A stretch of DNA of 64,000 nucleotides, taken from the NCBI RefSeq assembly GCF_016653465.1, contig NZ_NHSQ01000068.1, forward strand, positions 25,547 through 89,546, read 5' to 3'. This DNA comes from Thiocystis minor (GTDB taxonomy: Bacteria; Pseudomonadota; Gammaproteobacteria; Chromatiales; Chromatiaceae). The position numbers were made by a program, and so were the translations under genes. The notes below the pieces were generated by a model. The model saw only the letters and a list, made by a program, of their open reading frames with translations. It had not been told where the DNA came from and ran no database searches. The first letter of the stretch is position 1, and each line of letters starts with the position of its first letter. Positions 18,168 through 28,546 of the stretch are shown here, piece by piece.

Positions 18168-20174
18168 TCAGTCGGCGTTCAACAGGCCTTTTAGCCGGTG
18201 GAGATGGCTCAACCCGCGGGCCTTGCGGTTCTCCGGCGTTTCCACGCGCTCGTTGTCCCAATCCAGTTGCTCTTTGGGCAGTTCGCCGAGAAAGCGGCTG
18301 GGCGCGCTCAAGACCCATTCGCCATAACGCTTGCGTCGCCGGGTGAGGGTGAAGGTGAGCGCCTGGCGGGCGCGGGTGATGCCGACATAGGCGAGTCGAC
18401 GTTCTTCCTCGATGCTGTCTTCCTCGATGCTGACGCGGTGGGGCAGGAGTTCTTCTTCCATGCCGACCAGAAAGACGTGCGGAAACTCCAGCCCCTTGGC
18501 GGCGTGCAGGGTCATGAGATGGACGCGGTCGCCGCCCTCGGTCTCTTCCTGGCGGTCGAGCACGTCCATCAGCGTGAGATGACCGACCATGTCGGCGAGC
18601 GTTTTGTCCTGGAAGTCGCCCTTGTGCAGTTTGCCGAGCCAGCTCAGAAGGTCGGTGACGTTCTCGTAGCGACGATCCGCGACCGGCTGGCTGGAGGCGT
18701 TTTCGCGCAGCCAGGCCGGGTAGTCGATGGTCTCGACAAGCGCGCTCATGGCAGCGGCCGGATCGGCGGCAACGTGCTGTCCGTGGTCGGCGATCAAACG
18801 GGCGAAGGCGCCGAGCCGGTTGCGCTGACGTTCGTTCAGGTGTTCGGCGAGACCGAGTTCGCCGCAGGCGGCGAGCAGTCCGATGGTGCGTGCGCGGGCA
18901 TAGTCGGCGAGCTTCTCCAGGGTGGTCGGGCCGATCTCGCGCCGCGGTGTGTTGACGATGCGCAGAAAGGCGGCGTCGTCCTCCGGGTTTGCGAGCAGGC
19001 GCAGATAGGCCATGGTGTCCTTGACCTCGGCGCGGGCGAAAAAGGAGGTGCCGCCGCTGAGGAAATAGGGGATGTTGTGCTCGCGTAACGCCTTCTCGAA
19101 CGGGCGCGCCTGATGGTTACCGCGGTAGAGGATGGCCAGGTCGCCGAAGGGCGTCTCCTCGGCGAATTTCAGATGCAGAATCTCGGAGGCAACCCGTTCG
19201 GCTTCGTGTGCCTCGTCCTTGCAATGCAGCACGCGCGGGCGTTCGCCGGGACCGAGTTCGCTCCAGAGCCGTTTCTCGAACACATGCGGATTGTGGGCGA
19301 TCAGCGCGTTCGCCAGCCCGAGGATGCGGGCGCTGGAGCGATAGTTCTGCTCCAGCATGATGACCTTGAGGGTCGGATAGTCGTCCTTGAGCCGCGCCAG
19401 GTTCTCCGGCCGCGCGCCGCGCCAGGCGTAGATGGATTGGTCGTCGTCGCCGACCACGGTGAAGGTGCCGCGCGGGCCGGCCAGGTGACGCACCAGTTCG
19501 TATTGGGCGCCGTTGGTGTCCTGGTACTCGTCGACCAGCAGATAGCGGATGCGCCCCTGCCAGGTCTCCAGCAGATCGGGCTGGTTCCTGAATAGCCGCG
19601 CCGGACCCAGGATGAGATCGTCGAAATCCACCGCGTTATAGGCGCGCAGACTGCGTTCGTAGCCGGCATAGAGACTGGCCAGTTGGGTCTCGAAGTCATC
19701 CTCGGCGTGGCTCATGGCCTGCTCGGGATCGACAAAATCGTTCTTCCAGCGCGAGATGCGCTGCTGCACGGCGGGCGGGCCGATGGCGCCGGCATTGCGC
19801 GTGCCGCGCAGGTGTTCCTTGATCAGCGATTCCGAGTCCTGGGCGTCCAGCAGCGAGAATCCGGCGCGCAGTCCGAGCCGCTCGGGGTGGCGGCGCAGGA
19901 TGTCGAGTCCCAGGGTATGAAAGGTGGAAATGCCCAGTCCGCGCGTGTTGATACCCTTGACCTGCTGGTTAACCCGCTCGCGCATTTCGCGCGCGGCCTT
20001 GTTGGTGAAGGTGACGGCGCGAATGTGGCGCGCCTGGAGACCGACGTGCCCGATCAGGTGAGCGATTTTCTGGGTGATGACGCGCGTTTTGCCGGAGCCG
20101 GCGCCAGCCAGCACCAGCAGAGGGCCGGCGGTGTAACGCACGGCTTCGATTTGACGGGGGTTGAGTCCGCTCAT
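18168..20174 (-). CDS. rep: ATP-dependent DNA helicase Rep
   Basis: A 668-residue superfamily 1A helicase (3'-5') that clears replication forks. Motifs in order: Q-motif LNPRQIEAV, Walker [21 protein letters not shown], motif Ia [12 protein letters not shown], Walker [25 protein letters not shown] (III), LEQNYRS (IV), [19 protein letters not shown] (V) and [17 protein letters not shown] (VI). ATG 20174 ([13 protein letters not shown]) is the family start; the frame is open further upstream but without homology. It is divergent from the DUF2782 gene. Confidence 0.95.
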   Translation of the reverse strand: MSGLNPRQIEAVRYTAGPLLVLAGAGSGKTRVITQKIAHLIGHVGLQARHIRAVTFTNKAAREMRERVNQQVKGINTRGLGISTFHTLGLDILRRHPERLGLRAGFSLLDAQDSESLIKEHLRGTRNAGAIGPPAVQQRISRWKNDFVDPEQAMSHAEDDFETQLASLYAGYERSLRAYNAVDFDDLILGPARLFRNQPDLLETWQGRIRYLLVDEYQDTNGAQYELVRHLAGPRGTFTVVGDDDQSIYAWRGARPENLARLKDDYPTLKVIMLEQNYRSSARILGLANALIAHNPHVFEKRLWSELGPGERPRVLHCKDEAHEAERVASEILHLKFAEETPFGDLAILYRGNHQARPFEKALREHNIPYFLSGGTSFFARAEVKDTMAYLRLLANPEDDAAFLRIVNTPRREIGPTTLEKLADYARARTIGLLAACGELGLAEHLNERQRNRLGAFARLIADHGQHVAADPAAAMSALVETIDYPAWLRENASSQPVADRRYENVTDLLSWLGKLHKGDFQDKTLADMVGHLTLMDVLDRQEETEGGDRVHLMTLHAAKGLEFPHVFLVGMEEELLPHRVSIEEDSIEEERRLAYVGITRARQALTFTLTRRRKRYGEWVLSAPSRFLGELPKEQLDWDNERVETPENRKARGLSHLHRLKGLLNAD

Positions 20175-20305
20175 AGAGGATCCAGCGGAGGTTCCGTGAA
20201 CAAGGAGCGGATTATGCCTGACCCAGCGAGACGACGCTCGGGCGAGCAATCCGGCCGGGTTCGTATTACCATTCTCCATCTCTTTCGCCACGCAACGGTG
20301 ACCCT

Positions 20306-20653
20306 GTGTCCAGTCGAATTCTCACCATCCTAGTCCTGACGCTCGCGTTCGGGATATCGCATGCACAAGAAGAGGAGGAGGCGGTCGGCGGCGGGTTCCT
20401 GCAGGCGCCGACGATCGAGCCGTCGCCGGTCACGGGCGAGTCGGTGGAACCCGACATCACCATTACCGAGTCCGGCAGCGACATCGTTTATGAATATCGG
20501 GTGCGGGGCATGCTCTACATGGTCCGGGTGCAGCCTCAGGTCGGCCCCCCGTATTACCTTTTCGATCACGATGGGGATGGGATCATCGACGCCCAGGAGC
20601 GATCGGCGAGGAATTCCTCGATTCCTCAATGGGTGCTGTTTCGGTGGAATTAA
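20306..20653 (+). CDS. DUF2782 exported protein
   Basis: 115 residues with a signal peptide (ILTILVLTLAFGISHA, cleavage before QEEEE). The body matches the DUF2782 pattern: PDITITESGSDIVYEYRVRG, LYMVRVQPQVGPPYYLFDHD, an Asp-rich turn (DHDGDGIIDAQE), and the ending IPQWVLFRW. Function unknown; the family is found in gammaproteobacteria. The start codon is GTG 20306. The stop codon TAA (20651-20653) is also the first three bases of an inverted-repeat element. Confidence 0.82.
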   Translation: MSSRILTILVLTLAFGISHAQEEEEAVGGGFLQAPTIEPSPVTGESVEPDITITESGSDIVYEYRVRGMLYMVRVQPQVGPPYYLFDHDGDGIIDAQERSARNSSIPQWVLFRWN

Positions 20654-20735
20654 ACCGCGCCTAGCGCGGTAGGCGATGTTTTTGCATTGTCTCAGCCTCG
20701 GAAGCATCCGCGACGGTTGGAACTGGCGCGGTTTA
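20651..20735. repeat. TAAACCGCG element (85 bp) with inverted ends
   Basis: TAAACCGCGCC (20651-20661) and GGCGCGGTTTA (20725-20735) are perfect 11-bp inverted ends. An inner AGCGCGGTAGGCG resembles sequence at 43.5 kb. The left end supplies the stop codon of the DUF2782 gene. No coding capacity. Confidence 0.8.
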
Positions 20736-20745
20736 GCTCGGTGAT

Positions 20746-21096
20746 TTAGATGATGGAAAGCGCGCACTCCTGCAGTGCGCCAAGTGCCATGGGGGGCGGA
20801 GCGGAGATCTGCTCCAGTCCGGGAGACAGCTCTGGTTGTGGTACGGCGAAGAGCACCTGAATGCCTGCGCTATCCTGATGAACGACGGTCGCCTCGATCC
20901 GTGAATCCTGTTCAAGTCCGTGGAACTCCAGGTCGATCAGGGTTCCGGTCGGCAGGGTCAGGTTGCGTACGTCCAGATAAATTCCGCGCTGGGACAAGTC
21001 ACGGCCCCTTGCGCAAAAGAAGCGTCGTTTGCCGTAATGAATGTGTACTTGAAGCTCGATCGGATGGTGGTTGTGTTGGGTCGGTTCGATGGTCAT
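20746..21096 (-). CDS. PilZ-domain protein
   Basis: 116 residues of a single PilZ domain, a cyclic-di-GMP receptor fold often tied to motility or surface behaviour. Seen are PIELQVHIHYGKRRFFCARG, DLSQRGIYLDVRNLTLPTG (PilZ D/NxSxxG-like stretch) and IEATVVHQDSAGIQVLF. The first arginine motif is RRFF...RGRD, so c-di-GMP binding is plausible but not certain. ATG 21096 has GGAG 10 bp upstream. Monocistronic; the DUF2782 gene converges on it. Confidence 0.8.
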   Translation of the reverse strand: MTIEPTQHNHHPIELQVHIHYGKRRFFCARGRDLSQRGIYLDVRNLTLPTGTLIDLEFHGLEQDSRIEATVVHQDSAGIQVLFAVPQPELSPGLEQISAPPPMALGALQECALSII

Positions 21097-21123
21097 CGCG
21101 GGAGGCTCCGAAAATTCGCACAA

Positions 21124-21475
21124 TCTCTTGCGTATCTTAAGCAGCGATCTTGACCGTCCAGTGCAATCTCAATGACGGAATCGTGAAGCTTGGCGATGCG
21201 TCGTTCTCGCGTGTGCGAACCATGGCGGATCGGCTGTTTCGACCGAGGATGCCCGGTGGCGGCTCTTTCTGTGTCGAGAACCGGCAACGGATCGCTTGGC
21301 GCTGAAGCTCATGTGGTGCGGAGCGAGCATGCAACCGATGTGCAGTCCATGCGCTGGCGGCGTTTCCGCGCCGCAACGCAACGCCGCCAGATGCGCACGG
21401 TTCGCTGGGAGAGCGTTCGTCCTGAGGGCGGGAACTCGGGGTGATGTTTCTCGAATATCGCCTGACGGCCTTCAC
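21124..21475. other. Intergenic stretch without visible gene
   Basis: 350 bp between the PilZ gene and the end of nifS. Frames are open on both strands but none has family similarity or a good start; nothing else is recognised. Confidence 0.5.
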
Positions 21476-22702
21476 TCAGGCATAGGCCGGCGCAAAGACC
21501 TTTTCCGGATCTTTTACGGGGCCAGTCTCTCCCCAATACGGCGAGAGCTTGCGTAGCTGCGCGACAATCGGCGGGACCGCCGCGATGACCCGCTCGACCT
21601 CGTCCATCCGGTTATAGCGCGAGAGCGAGAAGCGGGTGGTCCCGTGCGCGGCGGTGAAAGGAATGCCCATGGCGCGCATCACATGCGAGGGCTCCAGCGA
21701 GCCGGAGGTACAGGCCGAGCCGCTCGATGCCGCGATGCCGAGCTTGTTCAACAGCAGCAGGATGGCCTCGCCCTCGATGTATTCGAAGGCGATATTGCTG
21801 GTGTTCGGCAGGCGATTGGTCGGGTCGCCAGTGACGAAACAGTTGGGCACGGCGGTGAGGATTCCCTGCTCCAGCCGGTCGCGCATGGCGCGCACGACGG
21901 TCTTTTCGGACTCCATGTGTTCAAGCGCCATCGCGCACGCCTTGCCGAGTCCGACGATGGCAGCGCTGTTCTCGGTGCCGGCGCGCCGTCCGCGCTCCTG
22001 ATGACCGCCGCGCAGCAGCGGACGGAAGCGGGTGTTGCGGCGCAGATAGAGCACGCCGATCCCCTTGGGCGCGTGCAGCTTGTGCCCGGACAGCGAGAGC
22101 ATGTCGATGGCGGTGTCCTTGAGATCGATCGGCAGCTTGCCGACCGCCTGAACCGCGTCGGTGTGAAAGAGCACGCCGGCCGATTTGGCCAGCTCGGCCA
22201 TTTCCTGCACCGGAAAGAGGGTGCCGGATTCGTTGTTGGCCCACATCACCGAGACGATCGCGACCCGGTCGGAGAGCAGATCCATGTAGGTCTGCATGTC
22301 CAGCCGGCCCTTGCCGTCCACCGTCAGGTAATGAACCTTGTAGCCGTCCTTCTCCAGGTGTTCGCACACCGAGAGGATCGCCGGATGCTCCACGACGGTC
22401 GTGATGATCTCCTTGCGCTCCGGCTGTGCCTTGAGTGCGGACAGAATGGCGGTGGAGTCGGACTCGGTGCCGCAGGAAGTGAAAATAATCTCGGAGTCAT
22501 GCTCGGCGCCGAGCAGCGCCTGGACCTGCTGGCGGGCCTGCTTGATCGCCATGCCAACCCGGTTGCCGAATTGATGCAGCGAGGACGGATTGCCGAACTG
22601 CTCGGTGAAATAGGGCAGCATGACCTCCACGACCTCGGGAGCGACCATGGTGGTGGCGTTGTTATCGAAATAGATGCCTTGGACGGGTGGTGAAGTGGTC
22701 AT
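21476..22702 (-). CDS. nifS: Cysteine desulfurase NifS
   Basis: A 408-residue PLP enzyme that takes sulfur from L-cysteine for Fe-S cluster assembly on NifU. N-terminus GIYFDNNATTMVAPEV, PLP-lysine region LSLSGHKLHAPKGIGVLYLR, and active-site Cys loop SSGSACTSGSLEPSHVM. It is NifS-type rather than IscS-type by its nifU partner. Same strand as nifU, but the 297-bp gap holds a hexamer palindrome and a GATTTAAATC palindrome, which is unusual inside an operon. Confidence 0.93.
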   Translation of the reverse strand: MTTSPPVQGIYFDNNATTMVAPEVVEVMLPYFTEQFGNPSSLHQFGNRVGMAIKQARQQVQALLGAEHDSEIIFTSCGTESDSTAILSALKAQPERKEIITTVVEHPAILSVCEHLEKDGYKVHYLTVDGKGRLDMQTYMDLLSDRVAIVSVMWANNESGTLFPVQEMAELAKSAGVLFHTDAVQAVGKLPIDLKDTAIDMLSLSGHKLHAPKGIGVLYLRRNTRFRPLLRGGHQERGRRAGTENSAAIVGLGKACAMALEHMESEKTVVRAMRDRLEQGILTAVPNCFVTGDPTNRLPNTSNIAFEYIEGEAILLLLNKLGIAASSGSACTSGSLEPSHVMRAMGIPFTAAHGTTRFSLSRYNRMDEVERVIAAVPPIVAQLRKLSPYWGETGPVKDPEKVFAPAYA

Positions 22703-22835
22703 GGATTTCTCTCGCGATGAACTGGGAGCGCCGACTTGCCGTCGGCACCTGGGGTCGTCGGCATGCGGTCGAATCGCCGATCGCTCTGGTCGTCGGACGC
22801 TGCGACCTGGCGAAAGCGAAGCCTGTTCCTGTATC

Positions 22836-22897
22836 TCGTTGTCGTTGTCGTTGTCGTATTCGTCATCGACTCTCCGATGACGACAACGACAACGATC
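22836..22897. repeat. Opposed CGTTGT/ACAACG hexamer arrays, locus 2
   Basis: TCGTTGTCGTTGTCGTTGTC (22836-22855) faces GATGACGACAACGACAACGA (from 22876) over a short spacer; in RNA this would be a strong hairpin. It lies between nifU and nifS. Confidence 0.88.
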
Positions 22898-22999
22898 GCT
22901 GTTCAGCTTGCTTCTCGGAGTCCCAGGACGCCCTGAAAGTCTTGTGGATGCGATTTAAATCGCCCCTACGGAGTGGTGCGTCCGGTTCTCGAAAGCGCC

Positions 23000-23872
23000 C
23001 TAATGCCGCTGCGCCGCCGCCGGCAGCACTCGCACGAATTCGCCCAGATCCTCGACGATGCGCTGCTGAATGCCTTCGAGCGTCGTGGAGGCCATCTGAC
23101 AACCCACGCAGGCGCCGGTCATGTTCACGTAGACGTTCTTGCCGTCGATATCGACCAGTTCCACGTCGCCATGATCGCGTTGGAGATTGGGGCGGATGGC
23201 CTCGATGGAGCTTTCGATGCAGCGGATACGTTGCAGATTGGTCAGCTTGCGGCGGACGGGAGCCGGTTTGGTGGCCGCGCCGGTGGGCGCGAAGGTCTTG
23301 CCGGTTTCGGCCAGCACACGCGTCAGGATCTCCTCGATTCCTTCGTGACAGGAAGAACAGCCGCCGCCGGCCTTGGTGTAATTGGCGACATCTTCCACCG
23401 TGCTCAGTGCGTTGGCGCGGATGGTGTGCTCGATCAGCGCCGAGTCGACGGCAAAGCATTTGCAGACCAGCGCGCCTTCCTCGTGATCGTCCTTCCAGAC
23501 CTCGCCGCGATAGTTGGCGATGGCGGCCTGGAGCGCCTCGCGCCCCATGACCGAACAGTGCATTTTTTCGGGCGGCAGACCGTCGAGATAGTCGGCGATG
23601 TCCTGATTGCTGACCGTCAGCGCCTCGTCGAGCGTCATGCCTTTGATGATTTCAGTCAGGGCGGAACTGGAGGCGATGGCCGAGCCGCAGCCGAAGGTCT
23701 GAAAGCCCGCTTCGAGGATGATCTCGGTTTCCGGGTCGACCTTCAATGTCAGACGCAGCGCATCGCCGCAGGACAGCGAACCGACATCGCCGGTTGCGTT
23801 GGCCTCGGCGACGGCCCCGGCGTTGCGCGGACTAAAAAAGTGTTCCTGGACCTTTTCAGAATACTCCCACAT
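23000..23872 (-). CDS. nifU: Fe-S cluster scaffold NifU
   Basis: 290 residues with the three NifU parts: an IscU-like domain ([55 protein letters not shown]), a central [2Fe-2S] Bfd-like domain ([24 protein letters not shown]), and a C-terminal Nfu domain ([20 protein letters not shown], CxxC). It assembles clusters for nitrogenase from NifS sulfur. ATG 23872 is the family start. A sigma-54 promoter lies 92 bp upstream. No nitrogenase structural gene is in the window. Confidence 0.95.
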   Translation of the reverse strand: MWEYSEKVQEHFFSPRNAGAVAEANATGDVGSLSCGDALRLTLKVDPETEIILEAGFQTFGCGSAIASSSALTEIIKGMTLDEALTVSNQDIADYLDGLPPEKMHCSVMGREALQAAIANYRGEVWKDDHEEGALVCKCFAVDSALIEHTIRANALSTVEDVANYTKAGGGCSSCHEGIEEILTRVLAETGKTFAPTGAATKPAPVRRKLTNLQRIRCIESSIEAIRPNLQRDHGDVELVDIDGKNVYVNMTGACVGCQMASTTLEGIQQRIVEDLGEFVRVLPAAAQRH

Positions 23873-23963
23873 GGCTTTTGTTCTCCAGCGGCGTTGGCTT
23901 GAGCGCGCGGCGTCAGATCCGGCGCGTGGCTTGAGTCTTGCTTTTCTCGTTTGGAGAGAATTC

Positions 23964-23979
23964 AGCAAACGCCATGCCA
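23964..23979 (-). promoter_or_regulatory. Sigma-54 (-24/-12) promoter of nifU
   Basis: On the minus strand TGGCATG-GCGT-TTGCT fits TGGCAYR-N4-TTGCW completely, with GG and GC in the invariant positions. Transcription would start roughly 80 bp before nifU. Confidence 0.8.
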
Positions 23980-24041
23980 CGGCCTGTTGCACAGGCAGGG
24001 CGCTGATTCATTGACAATTTTCAAGGCGCCGCCGATTCGCT

Positions 24042-24057
24042 TGTCATTTCCGACACA
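24042..24057. promoter_or_regulatory. NifA upstream activator site
   Basis: TGT-CATTTCCGAC-ACA matches TGT-N10-ACA exactly and lies about 65 bp upstream of the sigma-54 promoter of nifU, as NifA sites do. It is also 47 bp before the NifZ-like gene on the other strand, though no good -24/-12 element faces that gene. Confidence 0.7.
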
Positions 24058-24103
24058 AGCGAGGGCGGTCATCTGGTGACAAACCCGACAACAGGAGTCG
24101 ACG

Positions 24104-24370
24104 ATGATGGAATTGAGCCAACTGAACCCCGGTGACATGGTCTATGCGGCCACCGATCTTCACAATGACGGCGGCATCCCGAACCTCCCCAAGGACGCGC
24201 TGATTGCCCGTGCGGGGACGCGCGGGGTGATCGTCAACATCGGCCATCTGGAAGCGGACCCGAACCGGGAGCTTTTCCTGGTGCGTTTCGAGGGCGAGGA
24301 TCTGGTGCTGGGACCGCCCACGGGCTGCTGGGCGGAGGAGCTTGGCAGCCAGCCGTCGGCTGAGCGGTAA
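24104..24370 (+). CDS. nifZ: NifZ-like protein
   Basis: 88 residues matching the short NifZ fold: GDMVYAATDLHNDGGIP, LIARAGTRGVIVNIGHLE, LFLVRFEGEDLVLGPPTGC and WAEEL. NifZ helps maturation of the MoFe protein P-cluster. The gene is divergent from nifU and shares the region with the NifA site. AGGAG 6 bp upstream supports ATG 24104; a second ATG follows directly. The family assignment rests on this pattern and the context. Confidence 0.72.
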   Translation: MMELSQLNPGDMVYAATDLHNDGGIPNLPKDALIARAGTRGVIVNIGHLEADPNRELFLVRFEGEDLVLGPPTGCWAEELGSQPSAER

Positions 24371-24433
24371 GGCGGTTTCTGGAAATCGCCCAACCCGGCA
24401 GAGCCGAACCAAAAACGTGGTCGAGGATTTTGC

Positions 24434-24500
24434 TCGTTGTCGTTGTCGTTGTCGTTTGTCGCGCGGATACTCGATAACGAAACGAAACGAAACGAAATTT
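24434..24500. repeat. CGTTGT hexamer array facing an ACGAA pentamer array, locus 3
   Basis: TCGTTGTCGTTGTCGTTGTC (from 24435) is followed by a spacer GCGCGGATACTCGATAACGA similar to locus 1, then four ACGAA pentamers (to about 24497). The right arm has changed repeat unit from six to five bases. Between the convergent nifZ-like and SDR genes. Confidence 0.85.
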
Positions 24501-24540
24501 TTCGACAGTTTGTTCAAGATTTGCGGAGTCAGTGACTGAT

Positions 24541-25395
24541 TTATCCTTCTCCACCGCGCGACACCTGCGCCAGAATCCAGTCCAGTGCGCGGGTCGGCAG
24601 AAGGCGTTTCAACGTCCCGAACAGATGAGTCGGAAGGGTGACATAATAGCGTGCTCGCGGCCGCGGACTCTCCAGGGCGTGAATGAGCTTTTTCAGCACT
24701 GCGTCCGGCGGCAGCGTGAAGGGCTGCACGGGTCCGGCCTTGGTCAGACGCGCCTCGGCCCGACGGTAGGACGCGTGGTGCGGGCTGTGTTCGCGGTCGA
24801 TGTTGGCCAGAAAGGCGCGGTGCGCGTTGTCGCGGAAGCGGCTGATGATCGGGCCGGGTTCGATCAGCGAGACATGGATGCCGGTGCCGCGCAATTCCAG
24901 CCGCAGGGTATCGCTCAACCCCTCCAGCGCGTATTTGCTCGCGACATAGGCGCCGCGATAGGGCAGGGGCATGAAGCCCAGGATCGAACTGTTCTGGACG
25001 ATGCGCCCGTGACCCTGACGACGCATGATCGGAATGACGCGGCAGGTGAGGTCATGCCAGCCGAGCAGGTTAGTCTCCAGTTGGGCGCGCAGCACCGCGC
25101 GGCTCAGATCTTCGACCGCGCCGGGCTGTCCGTAGGCGCCGTTGTTGAAGAGCGCATCCAGCCGACCGCCAGTCAGCTCCAGGGTTCGTTCGACGCCCGC
25201 GCGGATGCTGGCGGGGTCGTCCAGATCCAGCCGGATCGCGGTCAGACCCTCGTCCGCAAGTCGGGCGACGTCCTCCGGGCGACGCGCAGAGGCGATGACA
25301 CGCCAGCCGTGCCTGGCAAGCCCTCGGGCGCAATGCTGGCCGATGCCGCTGGAACAGCCGGTGATGAGGATGGAACGGAGGTCGGTCGAGTGCAT
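24541..25395 (-). CDS. Short-chain dehydrogenase/reductase
   Basis: A 284-residue classical SDR with NAD(P) motif SILITGCSSGIGQHCARGLA (TGxxxGIG), the NNG-type motif LFNNGAYG, catalytic Ser (IVQNSSILGFM) and YVASK. After the fold the C-terminus runs on to a Trp/Leu-rich tail, as in cytosolic oxidoreductases of unknown substrate. Arg in SARRP after beta-strand 2 suggests NADPH. Monocistronic; its start lies 65 bp from repeat element A. Confidence 0.88.
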   Translation of the reverse strand: MHSTDLRSILITGCSSGIGQHCARGLARHGWRVIASARRPEDVARLADEGLTAIRLDLDDPASIRAGVERTLELTGGRLDALFNNGAYGQPGAVEDLSRAVLRAQLETNLLGWHDLTCRVIPIMRRQGHGRIVQNSSILGFMPLPYRGAYVASKYALEGLSDTLRLELRGTGIHVSLIEPGPIISRFRDNAHRAFLANIDREHSPHHASYRRAEARLTKAGPVQPFTLPPDAVLKKLIHALESPRPRARYYVTLPTHLFGTLKRLLPTRALDWILAQVSRGGEG

Positions 25396-25460
25396 TGATT
25401 GTCCGTCTGGAATTCCTGGTTAACGAGTAAAAAAGTAAATTAAACAACACAAAGAATACA

Positions 25461-25757
25461 ATCGTTGTCGTGATCGTTGTCGTGATCGTGATCGTTGTCG
25501 TGATCGCCACGCATGGAGCCAACGACTTCGGGACTCGCCGTCGCTCCCTTTGAACATCGCCGAAGGCAACGGTAAGGGAACCAGCGCCGATCGGCGCTGC
25601 TTTTTTGAAATCGCTCCCGGGTCGGCGTTGGAAAGCGGACAAAGCTCGGATATCGAAACCATGCGGTGCAGGAGAATTCTGATCGCGATGATCATCTCGA
25701 CAACGACAACGACAACGACAACGACAGCGATCACGACAACGACAACGACAACGACAA
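25461..25757. mobile_element. Hexamer-bounded element A with four-helix-bundle gene remnant
   Basis: Left array of GTTGTCGTGATC-type hexamers (25461-25506), a core (25507-25696), then a right array of CGACAA hexamers (25697-25757). On the plus strand the core encodes SPSLPLNIAEGNGKG, then TSADRRCFFEIAPGSALES, the heart of the 23S rRNA intervening-sequence (four-helix bundle) protein family. The family's N- and C-terminal helices are missing, so it is not a working gene. The core is almost identical, in inverse orientation, to element B at 38.3-38.6 kb. Confidence 0.85.
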
Positions 25758-25777
25758 ACTTTAGCGAGAAGACAAGC

Positions 25778-26128
25778 ATGCCGATTTACGAATACCGTTG
25801 CGAAAGCTGTGGCCACGCGTTGGAAAAGATCCAAAAGATCAGCGATCCGGCCCTCACGGACTGTCCCGCCTGCGGTCAACCCACCCTGAAAAAGCAGATC
25901 TCCGCCGCCGGCTTCCGGCTCAAGGGCAGCGGCTGGTACGAAACCGATTTCAAGAAGGATAAACAGAAGAACCTGCACGACAGCGGCGAGAAAAAAGAGT
26001 CGAAATCGGCGGATGCGGGCGGATCAAGCTCTACCGGCGGTTCCGACAAGAGCTCAAGCTCAACCGGCGCTTCCGACAAGGCGGCGGCTCCGGCGGCCAA
26101 GCCAGCGGACAGCAAATCGGCCGCCTGA
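25778..26128 (+). CDS. FmdB-type zinc-ribbon protein
   Basis: 116 residues. The N-terminal zinc ribbon MPIYEYRCESCGHALEKIQK and DCPACGQPTLKKQI (CxxC...CxxC) is the FmdB regulatory-protein family; the rest is a low-complexity Ser/Lys/Ala/Gly tail. The molecular role is unknown. The position just before aspS is typical of gammaproteobacteria. ATG 25778 is the family start; the frame is open upstream through the hexamer array only because hexamers keep phase. Element A ends 20 bp before the start and may affect its expression. Confidence 0.88.
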   Translation: MPIYEYRCESCGHALEKIQKISDPALTDCPACGQPTLKKQISAAGFRLKGSGWYETDFKKDKQKNLHDSGEKKESKSADAGGSSSTGGSDKSSSSTGASDKAAAPAAKPADSKSAA

Positions 26129-26275
26129 CCCCAACCTGGGAGCGCCGAGTTGCACTCGGACCCCGCTTGCGCCAAACACCTGCAACCAGTATCTTTCCGA
26201 GCTTTTTCATGGCGGGTTCGGTCCAAATTCAGGACATAAGAATTCGCCCACCGCGAACAACAGGGCAAGAGAGCG

Positions 26276-28054
<1,779 letters not shown>

Positions 28055-28098
28055 GCCTGTTTCCCGGCATGATTCCAGAGGACGAGACAGAGCGCGCC

Positions 28099-28545
28099 AT
28101 GCCCCCTGAATCCTTGAAGCGCCCGCAGTCCGTGCTGGTCGTCATCTGTACCCGTGGCGGCGAGTTCCTGTTACTGCGGCGCGCGCGTCCGGTGGCCTTC
28201 TGGCAGTCGGTGACGGGGAGCCTGGAGCCCGGCGAGTCGCCCCGGCTCGCCGCCGCGCGTGAGGTGCGCGAGGAGACAGGGCTGCGGGTGGGTGGAGCGC
28301 TGATCGATCTGCGTCATTCGGCGCTGTTCCCGATCATTGCGGCCTGGCGCAAGCGGTACGCGCCGAATGTCTGTTTCAACCGCGAATATTGGTTTGCCCT
28401 GGTGCTGGAAACCCGGCGTTTCATCGAGCTGAACCCGCGCGAGCATCTGGAATACCGCTGGCTCCCGGCCGCCGCCGCCGCCCAACTCACCGGATCCTGG
28501 ACCAATCGCGACGCCATCCGCGCGCTGTCTTGCTCGCTCGGATAA
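28099..28545 (+). CDS. nudB: Dihydroneopterin triphosphate diphosphatase NudB
   Basis: A 148-residue Nudix hydrolase of folate synthesis that removes pyrophosphate from dihydroneopterin triphosphate. N-terminus KRPQSVLVVICTRGGEFLLL, WQSVTGSLEPGESPRLAAAR and the Nudix box GSLEPGE...REVREETGL; NudB-typical residues LRHSALFPI and NREYWFAL follow. ATG 28099 is chosen over in-frame ATG 28069 by alignment with the usual NudB start. It follows aspS closely and ends 1 bp before the convergent DUF971 gene. Confidence 0.9.
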   Translation: MPPESLKRPQSVLVVICTRGGEFLLLRRARPVAFWQSVTGSLEPGESPRLAAAREVREETGLRVGGALIDLRHSALFPIIAAWRKRYAPNVCFNREYWFALVLETRRFIELNPREHLEYRWLPAAAAAQLTGSWTNRDAIRALSCSLG

Positions 28546-28546
28546 G

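Noticed and set aside
23974..23994. Plus-strand sigma-54 promoter for the NifZ-like gene
   Set aside because: TGCCACGGCCTGTTGCA lacks the invariant GG at -24 and has wrong spacing.
25550..25777. N-terminal extension of the FmdB-type protein with Thr repeats
   Set aside because: The same effect of in-phase hexamers joined to the four-helix-bundle remnant. The zinc-ribbon family starts at 25778.
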